Source of the DNA: an uncultured Christensenella sp.
GTDB lineage: Bacteria > Bacillota > Clostridia > Christensenellales > UBA3700
Direction: 5' to 3'
Assembly: GCA_910584635.1 (NCBI GenBank)
Contig: CAJUBA010000016.1
Span: 1 to 37,399, forward strand
Length of the DNA: 37,399 bases
Below, piece by piece: positions 14,958 to 22,540 of the stretch (positions are counted from its first letter, which is position 1; the number at the start of each line of letters is the position of its first letter). A program made the translations under genes and the position numbers. The notes beneath the pieces were generated by a model, which worked only from the letters and a program-made list of their open reading frames with translations, searched no databases and was not told the DNA's origin.

Positions 14958-15202
14958 AATTCACCTCTGTTTAGCAATAATATATTTTTATATTTATAAA
15001 TTAGATAATAATTATCATAATAAGTATGTTGATAATGTTGATAAGTGGTTTTTATCGACCTATACGGAAAAAAATTATTAACAATTCTGCCGTATATACT
15101 GTTGATAAATCTTTGAAGTTATCAACACTATCCACAATGATACGTAAGAGAGTATTGTTTATGTCCATAAGTTGTACAACATAAAGACTTAAAATAGAAT
15201 TT
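14958..15202. promoter_or_regulatory. oriC: dnaA-dnaN intergenic DnaA-box cluster with AT-rich block (candidate oriC)
   Basis: DnaA boxes: TTATCAACA type at 15027-15035 and 15036-15044 (directly tandem, reverse), 15100-15108 (reverse) and 15119-15127 (forward), then CTATCCACA at 15128-15136 immediately abutting. A weaker TTATCGACC lies at 15052-15060. Between the tandem boxes and dnaN, 14971-15020 is almost pure A/T, a plausible unwinding element. In Bacillus the unwinding site also lies between dnaA and dnaN with the boxes on the dnaA side. The region probably also holds dnaN transcription signals. Confidence 0.7.
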
Positions 15203-16552
15203 TTATCTCTTTTGTATCATATTTTTTATATCTTTAATCTGATTTGCTATCAGATTATTGGTTTTTATCATTTCTTCTATTTTATCTCTTGCGTATATAA
15301 TAGTAGTATGATCTCTTCCTCCGAAATAACTTCCTATAGTGGCGAGAGGAACTCCCAACATATCGTTGATAAGATAAATTGCGATTTGTCTTGCCTGAAC
15401 TATTTGTTTTAGTTTTTTCTTTCCTATTACTTCTTCTTTTTTGATATTGTAATAAGAACAGGTAGCGTCGACTATAGAATCGAGGGAGAGTATATGATTG
15501 GATACGTCAATATCGTCTTTCAACGCTTCTTTTATTATGTCGATATTATCCGGTTCTTTTCCTTCTAACTGACAGTAAAAAATAACTTTTTGAAGCGCTC
15601 CTTCGAGTTCTCTAATATTGCTGTCGAAACTTTCCGCAATAAAATATACTACTTCTATAGGAAGATTTACGTTTTTATAGTAGGCCTTCTTTTGAAGTAT
15701 GGCAATTCTAGTTTCAAGATCGGGAGTAGATATATCTACGGTAAGACCGCTTGAAAATCTAGATTGCAATCTTTCTTCAAGGAAAGTAAGTTCTTTCGGA
15801 TGTCTGTCCGAAGAGAGTATAATTTGTTTTTTGTATTGATAAAGGTCGTTGAAAGTATGGAAAAGCGCTTCCTGCGTACCTGTCTTTCCTGCGAGAAACT
15901 GAATATCGTCAAGCATAAGTATATCCACGTTTCTGTATTTTTCTCTAAACCTTTTATTCTGCTCGTTGTCTTTATTGTTTCTGATACTGTCGATAAAGTC
16001 GTTTACAAACTGTTCGGTAGTACAATAAAGTATTTTGGCTTTTTTATTTGTCTTTAATATCTCGTTTCCGATAGCGTGCATTATATGAGTTTTACCCAAT
16101 CCGACTCCGCCGTAAATGAAAAGAGGATTGTGCAGAGTACCCGGTTGATTTGCTACCGCTTTCGCTGCCGCGTAAACAATTTGGTTGCTTTGACCTACGA
16201 CGAATTTATCGAAAGTAAAATTGTTGTCTACCAAAGTATTGTATAACTCTACGCTTTCGGTTTCTTTTTTGTCTTCTTTGATTTTATCTTCATATACTGA
16301 TATTTCATCCGGCGTAATGATTATAAAATCGTCAACGTAAGTATTGAGTTTTTTTATTTCTTCCAAAATTACGTCGCGGTAATTCGTATCTATAGTCTTT
16401 TTAGTAGATTTGAGTTTTGCGACGATTATAAGTTTGTTGTAAACGATAGTTAGAGGTTCTAAAGAAGAGAACCACATATCGTAAGTTACCGTAGATATTC
16501 TGTTGGATATTTCTAAAAGAAGAATATTCCAAATTTTCTTACATTCGTCCAT
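15203..16552 (-). CDS. dnaA: Chromosomal replication initiator DnaA
   Basis: 449 residues from MDECKKIWNILLLEISNRIS, which fits the DnaA N-terminus. The AAA+ domain has Walker A GGVGLGKTH (148-156) and Walker B LMLDD (212-216). The C-terminal DNA-binding domain carries the signature GGRDHTTIIYARDKI. DnaA binds 9-bp boxes and opens the origin. A longer frame to 16600 would add 16 unconserved residues and is rejected. A near-consensus promoter (16587-16559) predicts transcription to begin on the A of this ATG, and there is no Shine-Dalgarno sequence, so the mRNA should be leaderless. It is divergent from recF; a DnaA-box-like TTATCAACT (16635-16627) lies between them and may allow self-control. 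Confidence 0.97.
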   Translation of the reverse strand: MDECKKIWNILLLEISNRISTVTYDMWFSSLEPLTIVYNKLIIVAKLKSTKKTIDTNYRDVILEEIKKLNTYVDDFIIITPDEISVYEDKIKEDKKETESVELYNTLVDNNFTFDKFVVGQSNQIVYAAAKAVANQPGTLHNPLFIYGGVGLGKTHIMHAIGNEILKTNKKAKILYCTTEQFVNDFIDSIRNNKDNEQNKRFREKYRNVDILMLDDIQFLAGKTGTQEALFHTFNDLYQYKKQIILSSDRHPKELTFLEERLQSRFSSGLTVDISTPDLETRIAILQKKAYYKNVNLPIEVVYFIAESFDSNIRELEGALQKVIFYCQLEGKEPDNIDIIKEALKDDIDVSNHILSLDSIVDATCSYYNIKKEEVIGKKKLKQIVQARQIAIYLINDMLGVPLATIGSYFGGRDHTTIIYARDKIEEMIKTNNLIANQIKDIKNMIQKR

Positions 16553-16558
16553 ACAACC

Positions 16559-16587
16559 ATTATACAATATACAGCCTGAAATTTCAA
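16559..16587 (-). promoter_or_regulatory. dnaA promoter placed for a leaderless mRNA
   Basis: TTGAAA (16587-16582), exactly 17 bases, then TATAAT (16564-16559). The ATG at 16552 begins seven bases downstream of the hexamer, the expected first transcribed base. Confidence 0.75.
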
Positions 16588-16626
16588 TTAAAGAAAACAA
16601 TAAAAAATAATAATTTTTAATTAGTA

Positions 16627-16657
16627 AGTTGATAATAAAAGGCTTTTCAATTATAAT
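16627..16657 (+). promoter_or_regulatory. recF promoter with overlapping DnaA-like box
   Basis: TTGATA (16629-16634), 17 bases, then TATAAT (16652-16657). The recF ATG (16664) starts seven bases after the hexamer. AGTTGATAA (16627-16635), an 8 of 9 DnaA box on the reverse strand, covers the -35. Confidence 0.7.
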
Positions 16658-16663
16658 ATAGAT

Positions 16664-17746
16664 ATGTATATTGAGAGCGTTACGCTGAAAAATTTTCGCA
16701 ATTACGAAGACAAGACTGTTGATTTCAAAGACGGTCTGAATATAGTAATAGGAAAAAACGCAAGCGGAAAAACAAATCTTTTAGAGAGCGTATACTGTTC
16801 GGGAATAGGAAAATCTCCCCGTACTAACAAAGCGCGCGAAATGATAAGATGGGGAAGCGACAACGCGTATATTAAAGTTATTCTCAAAAAGCAGTATTCA
16901 CGCCATATCGTCGAATATTTTATTGATTCGGCAGATAAAAAGATAATAAAAATAGATTCTATTCCGCTTGTCAAACAAAGCGAAATATTGGGTATGCTTA
17001 ATATAGTTTTCTTTTCTCCCGACGAGATGAAACTTATAAAAGAAAGTCCGCAGGAGAGAAGAAGATTTTCAGATATAAGTCTTTCTCAACAAAATAAAAA
17101 GTATCTTTTCAGTTTGTCTAAATACAACAATATACTTGCTCAAAGAAATAAACTTCTCAAAGAAAGCAGAGATATAAAAGCGCTTCCCGAAATGTTGTAC
17201 GGTTGGGACGTTCAACTTGCCGAATACGGCGCTTATATAATAGCGAAAAGATATGAATTTGTAGAAAAAATACAGGTTTTTGCAAAAAAAATACATTCCG
17301 AAATTACCGACGAAAAAGAGAATTTGGAACTTGAATACGAAAGCAACGTAGAGCGAGGCGAAACAGATAAAATGAAAGAGATATTCTTCCAAAAATTAAG
17401 AGCAAATTTAGAAAAAGATATGAATTTGCTGTATACATCTTTCGGTTCTCACAGAGACGATATAGCGATAAAAATAAACGGAATAGACGTAAGAAAATAC
17501 GGTTCGCAAGGACAGCAAAGGACGGTAGCGTTATCTCTTAAACTTGCTGAAATATATCTTTTCGAAAGCGAAGTAGGAGAAAAACCCGTTTTACTACTCG
17601 ACGACGTGTTGAGCGAACTCGACGCTTCTAGAAGACAAAAACTTATGGAACTTTCCAGCGGTCTGCAAACTATTATTACCTGTACGGATTTTGACATGGA
17701 TTTAGAAAGAAATACCGTTTTGATAGGAGGTCATGATAATTTATGA
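16664..17746 (+). CDS. recF: DNA replication and repair protein RecF
   Basis: 360 residues starting MYIESVTLKNFRNYED, the standard RecF N-terminus. It has Walker A GKNASGKT (30-37), the ABC signature GSQGQQRTVALSL and Walker B LLLDDVLSELD. RecF is an SMC-like ATPase that helps load RecA at single-strand gaps. No ribosome site precedes the ATG, and the promoter predicts a leaderless transcript. The stop overlaps the ATG of the following acetyltransferase by four bases, so that gene is in the recF transcript, not gyrB as is usual. Confidence 0.97.
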   Translation: MYIESVTLKNFRNYEDKTVDFKDGLNIVIGKNASGKTNLLESVYCSGIGKSPRTNKAREMIRWGSDNAYIKVILKKQYSRHIVEYFIDSADKKIIKIDSIPLVKQSEILGMLNIVFFSPDEMKLIKESPQERRRFSDISLSQQNKKYLFSLSKYNNILAQRNKLLKESRDIKALPEMLYGWDVQLAEYGAYIIAKRYEFVEKIQVFAKKIHSEITDEKENLELEYESNVERGETDKMKEIFFQKLRANLEKDMNLLYTSFGSHRDDIAIKINGIDVRKYGSQGQQRTVALSLKLAEIYLFESEVGEKPVLLLDDVLSELDASRRQKLMELSSGLQTIITCTDFDMDLERNTVLIGGHDNL

Positions 17747-18297
17747 ATCATTTAGGTACTCAGAAAATACAAACAGAAAGACTGATATTGAGAAAATTCC
17801 AGTTACAAGACGCAAAGTACGTGTTTGAAAACTGGGCGGGAGATAGCGACGTTACAGAATATTTGTCTTGGCTTCCTCATGCAGATATAAAAGTTAGCGA
17901 AGATTATATAAAAACTTTAATTAAAAACTATGAAAAAAACGATACTTACGATTGGGCGATAGTATTGAAAGAAATAAATCAACCTATAGGTTCTATAACC
18001 GCTATAGAAGTAAATGAAAAAGCGGAAAAAGTACATATAGGGTATTGCATAGGAAAAAAATATTGGCATTTGGGTATTACTTCGGAAGCGCTTAAAGCGT
18101 TGATAAATTTCTTTTTTTTAGAAGTCGGAGTAAACAAAGTCGAATCTATGCACAATCCCATAAACGTAAACTCCGGAAAAGTTATGCAAAAATGCGGTAT
18201 GAAATATGAAGGAACGTTAAGAAGTTTTTATAAAGACAATACCGGAATCGTAGACGCCGCGTTTTACGGAATTTTGAAAGAAGATTTAGAAAAATAA
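17743..18297 (+). CDS. GNAT-family N-acetyltransferase (RimJ/RimL type)
   Basis: 184 residues. It begins with QTERLILRKFQLQDAKYVFE, typical of the RimJ/RimL branch of GNAT acetyltransferases. The acetyl-CoA-binding region is around IGYCIGKKYWHLGITSEALK (residues 99-118), with the later NVNSGKVMQKCGMKYEGTLR motif (about 142-161). Members acetylate protein N-termini, amino acids or small molecules; the substrate here cannot be told. AGGAGG lies upstream and the ATG overlaps the recF stop, so the two are co-transcribed. This is an unusual neighbour for recF. Confidence 0.9.
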   Translation: MNHLGTQKIQTERLILRKFQLQDAKYVFENWAGDSDVTEYLSWLPHADIKVSEDYIKTLIKNYEKNDTYDWAIVLKEINQPIGSITAIEVNEKAEKVHIGYCIGKKYWHLGITSEALKALINFFFLEVGVNKVESMHNPINVNSGKVMQKCGMKYEGTLRSFYKDNTGIVDAAFYGILKEDLEK

Positions 18298-18372
18298 AAA
18301 TTGTTCCGATTAGTCTTGTATAAAGTAATTTACAGTTAAATTTAGTTGATACAACTTTTTTTCCCGTAATTA

Positions 18373-18408
18373 TTGATTTTACTCGTAAAATTGTATATAA
18401 TTTACGAG
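18373..18408 (+). promoter_or_regulatory. Promoter and operator of the first Fic gene
   Basis: TTGATT (18373-18378), 17 bases, TATAAT (18396-18401). The inverted repeat CTCGTAAA (18382-18389) and TTTACGAG (18401-18408) brackets the -10, so a repressor dimer would close the promoter. Confidence 0.65.
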
Positions 18409-18422
18409 AAAGGAGTTTATTT

Positions 18423-19472
18423 ATGAGAAATTTCGATTACGGTAAGTTGAAAAACTTGAAATGGAGTTCCGATATCTTGAATTATATTGCCCAAATCTAT
18501 CAGGAAAAGGGTATACAGGAAATGCTAATAATTCAAAAACCCGAACAATTAGATAGACTTGTTGAAATTGCTAAAATACAAAGTACGGAATCCTCTAATT
18601 TAATAGAAGGTATATTTACGACCGATACAAGATTAAAACAGTTGATAAGCGAAAAAACTACTCCTAAAAATAGGGATGAAGAGGAAATAGCAGGTTATAG
18701 GGATGTATTGAAGGTTATTCACGAAAACTTCGAATATATTCAAATCACGCCTAATTATATTTTGCAGTTGCATAAAATTCTGTATTCTCACAATACGAAA
18801 AAGTCAATAGGGGGGCAGTTTAAGAGCGTACAAAATTTTATTAGCGCCGTCGATAACAATGGAAAAAGTAAAACCGTTTTTACGCCTCTTTCTCCTTATG
18901 AAACGCCTATGGCAGTAGAAAATATTTGTGAAGAATATAATAAGGCTATAGAATATGCGGAAATAGATCCGTTGATTCTTATTCCTATATTTATACATGA
19001 TTTCTTATGTATTCATCCGTTTTTAGACGGCAATGGCAGAATGTCTAGGTTATTGACTACTTTGTTGTTATATAAAAGCGGTATTTACGTTGGCAAATAT
19101 ATTTCTTTAGAAAACAAAATCGCTCAAAATAAAGATTTGTATTACGGCGCGTTGGAGGATAGTCAAATCGGATGGCATGATGCGACCGAAGACCCCGAAC
19201 CTTTTGTTAAATACTTTTTAAGTATAGTATTAGCGGCGTATAGAGATTTGGGAGATAGGATAGATAAAGTATCGGAAAAATTATCGTCTGTCGAAAGAGT
19301 AAAATCCGCAACTCAAAAATTTATAGGAAAATTCAAAAAAGCAGATATATTAGAATTTTGTCCTATGATAAGCGCAAGTTCCGTTGAAAAATCTTTGAAT
19401 GAACTTGTTGAAAAAGGCGAAATAATTCGTCATGGAAGCGGAAAAAGCACGTTCTATAGCCGTAAAATATAA
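18423..19472 (+). CDS. Fic-domain protein, self-inhibited class II type
   Basis: 349 residues. The Fic catalytic motif HPFLDGNGRMSR begins at about residue 198. An N-terminal inhibitory helix S58-N-L-I-E62-G fits (S/T)xxxE(G/N), so the active site should be held closed by its own helix (class II). A C-terminal winged-helix-like part (SASSVEKSLNELVEKGEIIRHGSGKSTFY) could bind DNA, perhaps the operator upstream. Fic enzymes mostly transfer AMP to protein hydroxyls; several act on GyrB and ParE. AAAGGAG lies before the ATG. It sits between recF and gyrB, 2.1 kb before gyrB. The target is unknown; the link to gyrase is inference. Confidence 0.9.
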   Translation: MRNFDYGKLKNLKWSSDILNYIAQIYQEKGIQEMLIIQKPEQLDRLVEIAKIQSTESSNLIEGIFTTDTRLKQLISEKTTPKNRDEEEIAGYRDVLKVIHENFEYIQITPNYILQLHKILYSHNTKKSIGGQFKSVQNFISAVDNNGKSKTVFTPLSPYETPMAVENICEEYNKAIEYAEIDPLILIPIFIHDFLCIHPFLDGNGRMSRLLTTLLLYKSGIYVGKYISLENKIAQNKDLYYGALEDSQIGWHDATEDPEPFVKYFLSIVLAAYRDLGDRIDKVSEKLSSVERVKSATQKFIGKFKKADILEFCPMISASSVEKSLNELVEKGEIIRHGSGKSTFYSRKI

Positions 19473-19487
19473 TTGGAAAACTTTATA

Positions 19488-19559
19488 TTTTGGCATATCT
19501 TCATATCTAAATATGCCAAAATGGCATATATATTTCTGAAATTATATGCCATTTTGGCA
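19488..19559. promoter_or_regulatory. Operator array upstream of the MntA-like gene
   Basis: TTTTGGCATAT (19488-19498), the palindrome ATATGCCAAAATGGCATAT (19511-19529) and ATATGCCATTTTGGCA (19544-19559) are variants of one ATGCCA/TGGCAT motif. They lie just before the promoter and probably bind the helix-turn-helix of the next gene. Confidence 0.6.
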
Positions 19560-19568
19560 GATTTACTG

Positions 19569-19597
19569 TTGCAATAGTGAAAAATTAATGATATAAT
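19569..19597 (+). promoter_or_regulatory. Promoter of the MntA/HepT pair
   Basis: TTGCAA (19569-19574), 17 bases, TATAAT (19592-19597). The predicted start near 19604 leaves an 11-base leader containing AGGTGG. Confidence 0.7.
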
Positions 19598-19614
19598 TAT
19601 TAAGAGGTGGCAAT

Positions 19615-20085
19615 ATGACGCTTAAAGAATTGAGAAAGAAAAAAGGATTGACCCAAAAAGAATGCGCTTCATATTTGAGCATACCGTATCGAACATACCT
19701 CAGATATGAAAATGAAGATGAAAAAAAAGATACGATTAAGTATCGTTATATGTTTGAAAAATTAGAAAATCACGGTTTTATCGACGAAGAAAGAGGTGTG
19801 CTAACGATAGACTTTATAAAAAATGTTTGCGGTGAAGTTTTTTCTAATTACGAAGTTAAATACTGTTATTTATTTGGTTCTTATGCAAAAGGAAAAGCAA
19901 AAAGTACAAGCGACGTAGATTTGTTAGTTTCAACGTCGGCGAATGGTTTGCAATTTTATGAATTGATAGAAGTATTAAGAGAAAAGTTGAAAAAGAAAGT
20001 TGATTTATTGGATATTTCACAATTAAATAATAACAGTCTGCTTATTCAGGAAATATTAAAGGACGGTATAAAAATTTATGGATAA
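19615..20085 (+). CDS. HTH-nucleotidyltransferase (MntA-like antitoxin)
   Basis: 156 residues in two parts. Residues 1-50 are an XRE-type helix-turn-helix (LRKKKGLTQKECASYLSIPY). The rest is a minimal nucleotidyltransferase with the motif GS-x10-DxD (G88, S89, D100, D102). In characterised MntA/HepT pairs the nucleotidyltransferase adds AMP to the HEPN toxin and silences it. The added DNA-binding domain and the operator repeats upstream suggest the protein also represses its own operon. It overlaps the next gene by eight bases. The order here is antitoxin first. Family assignment is firm; biochemical role follows from family knowledge. Confidence 0.9.
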   Translation: MTLKELRKKKGLTQKECASYLSIPYRTYLRYENEDEKKDTIKYRYMFEKLENHGFIDEERGVLTIDFIKNVCGEVFSNYEVKYCYLFGSYAKGKAKSTSDVDLLVSTSANGLQFYELIEVLREKLKKKVDLLDISQLNNNSLLIQEILKDGIKIYG

Positions 20086-20410
20086 CGTTAAAAATGATAG
20101 ATACTATCTTGATAAAATAATTTTCGATCTTAAATTTATTATAGAACACACGTCGGGTAAAAACAAAAGTGAAATAGAAGAAGATGAAGTTTTGTTGGAT
20201 TCGATAATGTTTCGTATAATACAAATAGCAGAAAACAATAACAAACTTACGAGTGAATTTAAGGAAAAACACAATGCAATTCCATGGTTAGCAATAAAGG
20301 GAATGAGAAACAGAATCGTTCACGAATACGGAGAAATGAATATATCGATAGTTTATGACGTAGTAAAAAACGGAATTCCCGATATGTACGCTAAATTAAC
20401 AAAAATATAA
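20078..20410 (+). CDS. HEPN-domain protein (HepT-like RNase toxin)
   Basis: 110 residues, mostly helical. They contain the HEPN nuclease motif R77-x4-H82-x-Y84 (RNRIVHEY) in the context WLAIKGMRNRIVHEYGEMN, as in HepT/DUF86 toxins. These cut RNA, for example tRNA ends, when not modified by MntA. The start overlaps the 3' end of the nucleotidyltransferase gene by eight bases, so production is coupled. All motif residues are present, so it is probably active. No terminator is seen before gyrB 200 bases later. Confidence 0.9.
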   Translation: MDNVKNDRYYLDKIIFDLKFIIEHTSGKNKSEIEEDEVLLDSIMFRIIQIAENNNKLTSEFKEKHNAIPWLAIKGMRNRIVHEYGEMNISIVYDVVKNGIPDMYAKLTKI

Positions 20411-20495
20411 TAAGTTTTATTATTAAATATTCAAATTACTTTACGTATCGTTTTTACGCTTTGCTTTTATCTCTTAAAAATTTATCGAAAAAGAT

Positions 20496-20547
20496 TTGTC
20501 TTTGTATACAATAATATGATATAATAATTTTATTATAATATTATAAT
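20496..20547 (+). promoter_or_regulatory. gyrB promoter region with three TATAAT hexamers
   Basis: TATAAT occurs at 20520-20525, 20534-20539 and 20542-20547. TTGTCT (20496-20501) is 18 bases before the first. Several start sites are possible. Confidence 0.6.
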
Positions 20548-20549
20548 CT

Positions 20550-20579
20550 TGCGTGTGCATACGCATACGCACGCACGCG
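20550..20579. other. 30-bp alternating pyrimidine-purine tract (Z-DNA candidate) in the gyrB leader
   Basis: All 30 bases alternate strictly between pyrimidine and purine and are rich in CG, CA and TG steps, the sequence type that flips to Z-DNA under negative supercoiling. It begins three bases after the last TATAAT, so it covers the initially transcribed region. In RNA it can also form an imperfect hairpin of about 10 bp. Confidence 0.7.
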
Positions 20580-20614
20580 AAACGCAAGGTTGAAAATGAT
20601 ATACGGAGGTAATA

Positions 20615-22525
20615 ATGAGCGAAATCGAAAAGAACAATTACACTCAGGAAAACATTCAGGTCCTCGAAGGATTGGAACCTGTAAGAAAACGTCCCGGAAT
20701 GTACATAGGTTCGACAGACGAAAGAGGATTGCATCACCTTGTTTACGAAGTTGTGGACAACTCCATAGACGAAGCAATGGCGGGTTATTGCGACAAAGTT
20801 ATCGTTGAGATAATGCAGGACGGTTCCGTCAGCGTAACGGACAACGGCCGCGGTATTCCGACAGGTATAATAGAAAAAGAAGGAAAGTCGGCGGTAGAAG
20901 TCGTATTGACGAAATTGCACGCTGGCGGTAAATTCGGCGGCGGCGGATATAAGTTCTCCGGCGGATTGCACGGCGTCGGCGTTTCGTGCGTAAACGCTCT
21001 TTCCGAATGGTTGGACGTCGAAGTAGCGCAAAACGGCAAACTTCATAAAATGTCATTCAACAGAGGCGTAGCGCAAAGACCCTTGGCAGTAGTGGGTAAC
21101 ACTACGAGAAGAGGGACGAAAATAACGTTTTATCCAGATCCTGATATTTTCGAAACTACGGATTTTGATTTCGACACTCTCAAACACCGTATACAGGAAC
21201 TTGCGTTTTTGAATAAAGGACTCAGAATACTTCTCAAAGACAGCAGACCGTTAAAAGAAAACGAAATAGAGTTCCACTATGAAGGCGGTATTGTAGAATA
21301 CGTAGACGTACTCAATAAAGAGCAGGGCGTACTCGAAAAGCCGTTGTATATTTACTCGTCCACAGACGATTACCAAGTAGAAATCGCCATGCAGTACAAC
21401 GATTCTTACAGCGAGAATATTTACAGTTACGCCAACAACATCAACACGCACGAAGGCGGAACTCATTTGGACGGCTTTAAGTCGGTATTGACAAAGTTGT
21501 TCAACGATTACGGTTCTTCTCTCAAACTTCTTAAAAACGACGAAAAACTTTCTGGCGACGACTGCCGCGAAGGATTGGTCGCTATTGTGAGCGTAAAACT
21601 TATCGATCCGCAGTTTGAAGGACAGACCAAGACTAAGTTGGGCAACAGTTTTATGAGAGGCGTGGTATCGAAGGTATTCAGCGAGAAATTCGGCGAATTC
21701 CTCGAAGAAAATCCCAAAGAAGCCAAGGAACTTATACTTAAAGCGGTCAACGCTAAAAAGGCGAGAGACGCGGCGAGAAACGCAAGAGATCTTACCAGAA
21801 GAAAATCCGTTCTCGAATCCACGACTTTGCCGGGTAAACTTGCGGACTGTTCGGACAAGGACCCGAGAAAGTGCGAAATTTATCTCGTAGAGGGCGACAG
21901 CGCGGGCGGTACGGCAAAGCAAGGCAGAGACAGACGTTTCCAAGCGATACTTCCTTTAAGAGGTAAGATTCTCAACGTCGAGAAAGCAAGACTTAACAGA
22001 GTTTTGGAAAGCGAAGAAATCAAAAACATGATTACGACTTTCGGTTGCGGTATCAACGAAGACTGCGACGTAAACAAACTCAAATACGACAGAATCATCT
22101 GTATGACCGATGCCGACGTAGACGGCAGCCATATAAGAATACTTTTGCTTACTTTCTTCTATCGCTTTATGAAACCTATCGTAGAGCAAGGACACGTTTA
22201 TATAGCGCAACCGCCGCTTTATAAAGTAGTTCAGAAAGGAAGTAAAAAAGAAAACTATTTCTATGACGACCCGTCGCTTGAAGAGTTTTTGGTAAGCATA
22301 GGCAGAAAGGCGGAAATTCAAAGATACAAAGGTTTGGGCGAAATGGACGCGGAACAGTTGTGGGATACGACTATGGATCCAGAGAGACGTACGCTTTTGA
22401 GAGTAAACCTCAAAGACGCGGAAGAAGCGGACGAGATATTCACAGTGCTTATGGGCGACGAGCCTGAAAAACGCCGTACCTTTATCGAAGAGAACGCCAA
22501 CCTTGTCAAGGACCTTGACGTGTGA
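20615..22525 (+). CDS. gyrB: DNA gyrase subunit B
   Basis: 636 residues. The GHKL ATPase domain starts with VLEGLEPVRKRPGMYIGSTD and includes EVVDNSIDEAMAG. The TOPRIM domain has EGDSAGG near residue 426 and DADVDGSHI near 499-507. It ends in the usual GyrB C-terminal motif region (RYKGLGEMDAEQLWDTTMDP). With GyrA it introduces negative supercoils using ATP. Length is typical of Gram-positive GyrB, without the large enterobacterial insertion. GGAGG lies before the ATG. It follows a toxin-antitoxin pair, not recF, which is unusual. gyrA follows after 15 bases. Confidence 0.98.
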   Translation: MSEIEKNNYTQENIQVLEGLEPVRKRPGMYIGSTDERGLHHLVYEVVDNSIDEAMAGYCDKVIVEIMQDGSVSVTDNGRGIPTGIIEKEGKSAVEVVLTKLHAGGKFGGGGYKFSGGLHGVGVSCVNALSEWLDVEVAQNGKLHKMSFNRGVAQRPLAVVGNTTRRGTKITFYPDPDIFETTDFDFDTLKHRIQELAFLNKGLRILLKDSRPLKENEIEFHYEGGIVEYVDVLNKEQGVLEKPLYIYSSTDDYQVEIAMQYNDSYSENIYSYANNINTHEGGTHLDGFKSVLTKLFNDYGSSLKLLKNDEKLSGDDCREGLVAIVSVKLIDPQFEGQTKTKLGNSFMRGVVSKVFSEKFGEFLEENPKEAKELILKAVNAKKARDAARNARDLTRRKSVLESTTLPGKLADCSDKDPRKCEIYLVEGDSAGGTAKQGRDRRFQAILPLRGKILNVEKARLNRVLESEEIKNMITTFGCGINEDCDVNKLKYDRIICMTDADVDGSHIRILLLTFFYRFMKPIVEQGHVYIAQPPLYKVVQKGSKKENYFYDDPSLEEFLVSIGRKAEIQRYKGLGEMDAEQLWDTTMDPERRTLLRVNLKDAEEADEIFTVLMGDEPEKRRTFIEENANLVKDLDV

Positions 22526-22540
22526 TAGGAGGGGAGAGAA

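Noticed and set aside
16553..16600. 16-residue N-terminal extension of DnaA
   Set aside because: It would read through the promoter; family N-termini match the shorter start at 16552.
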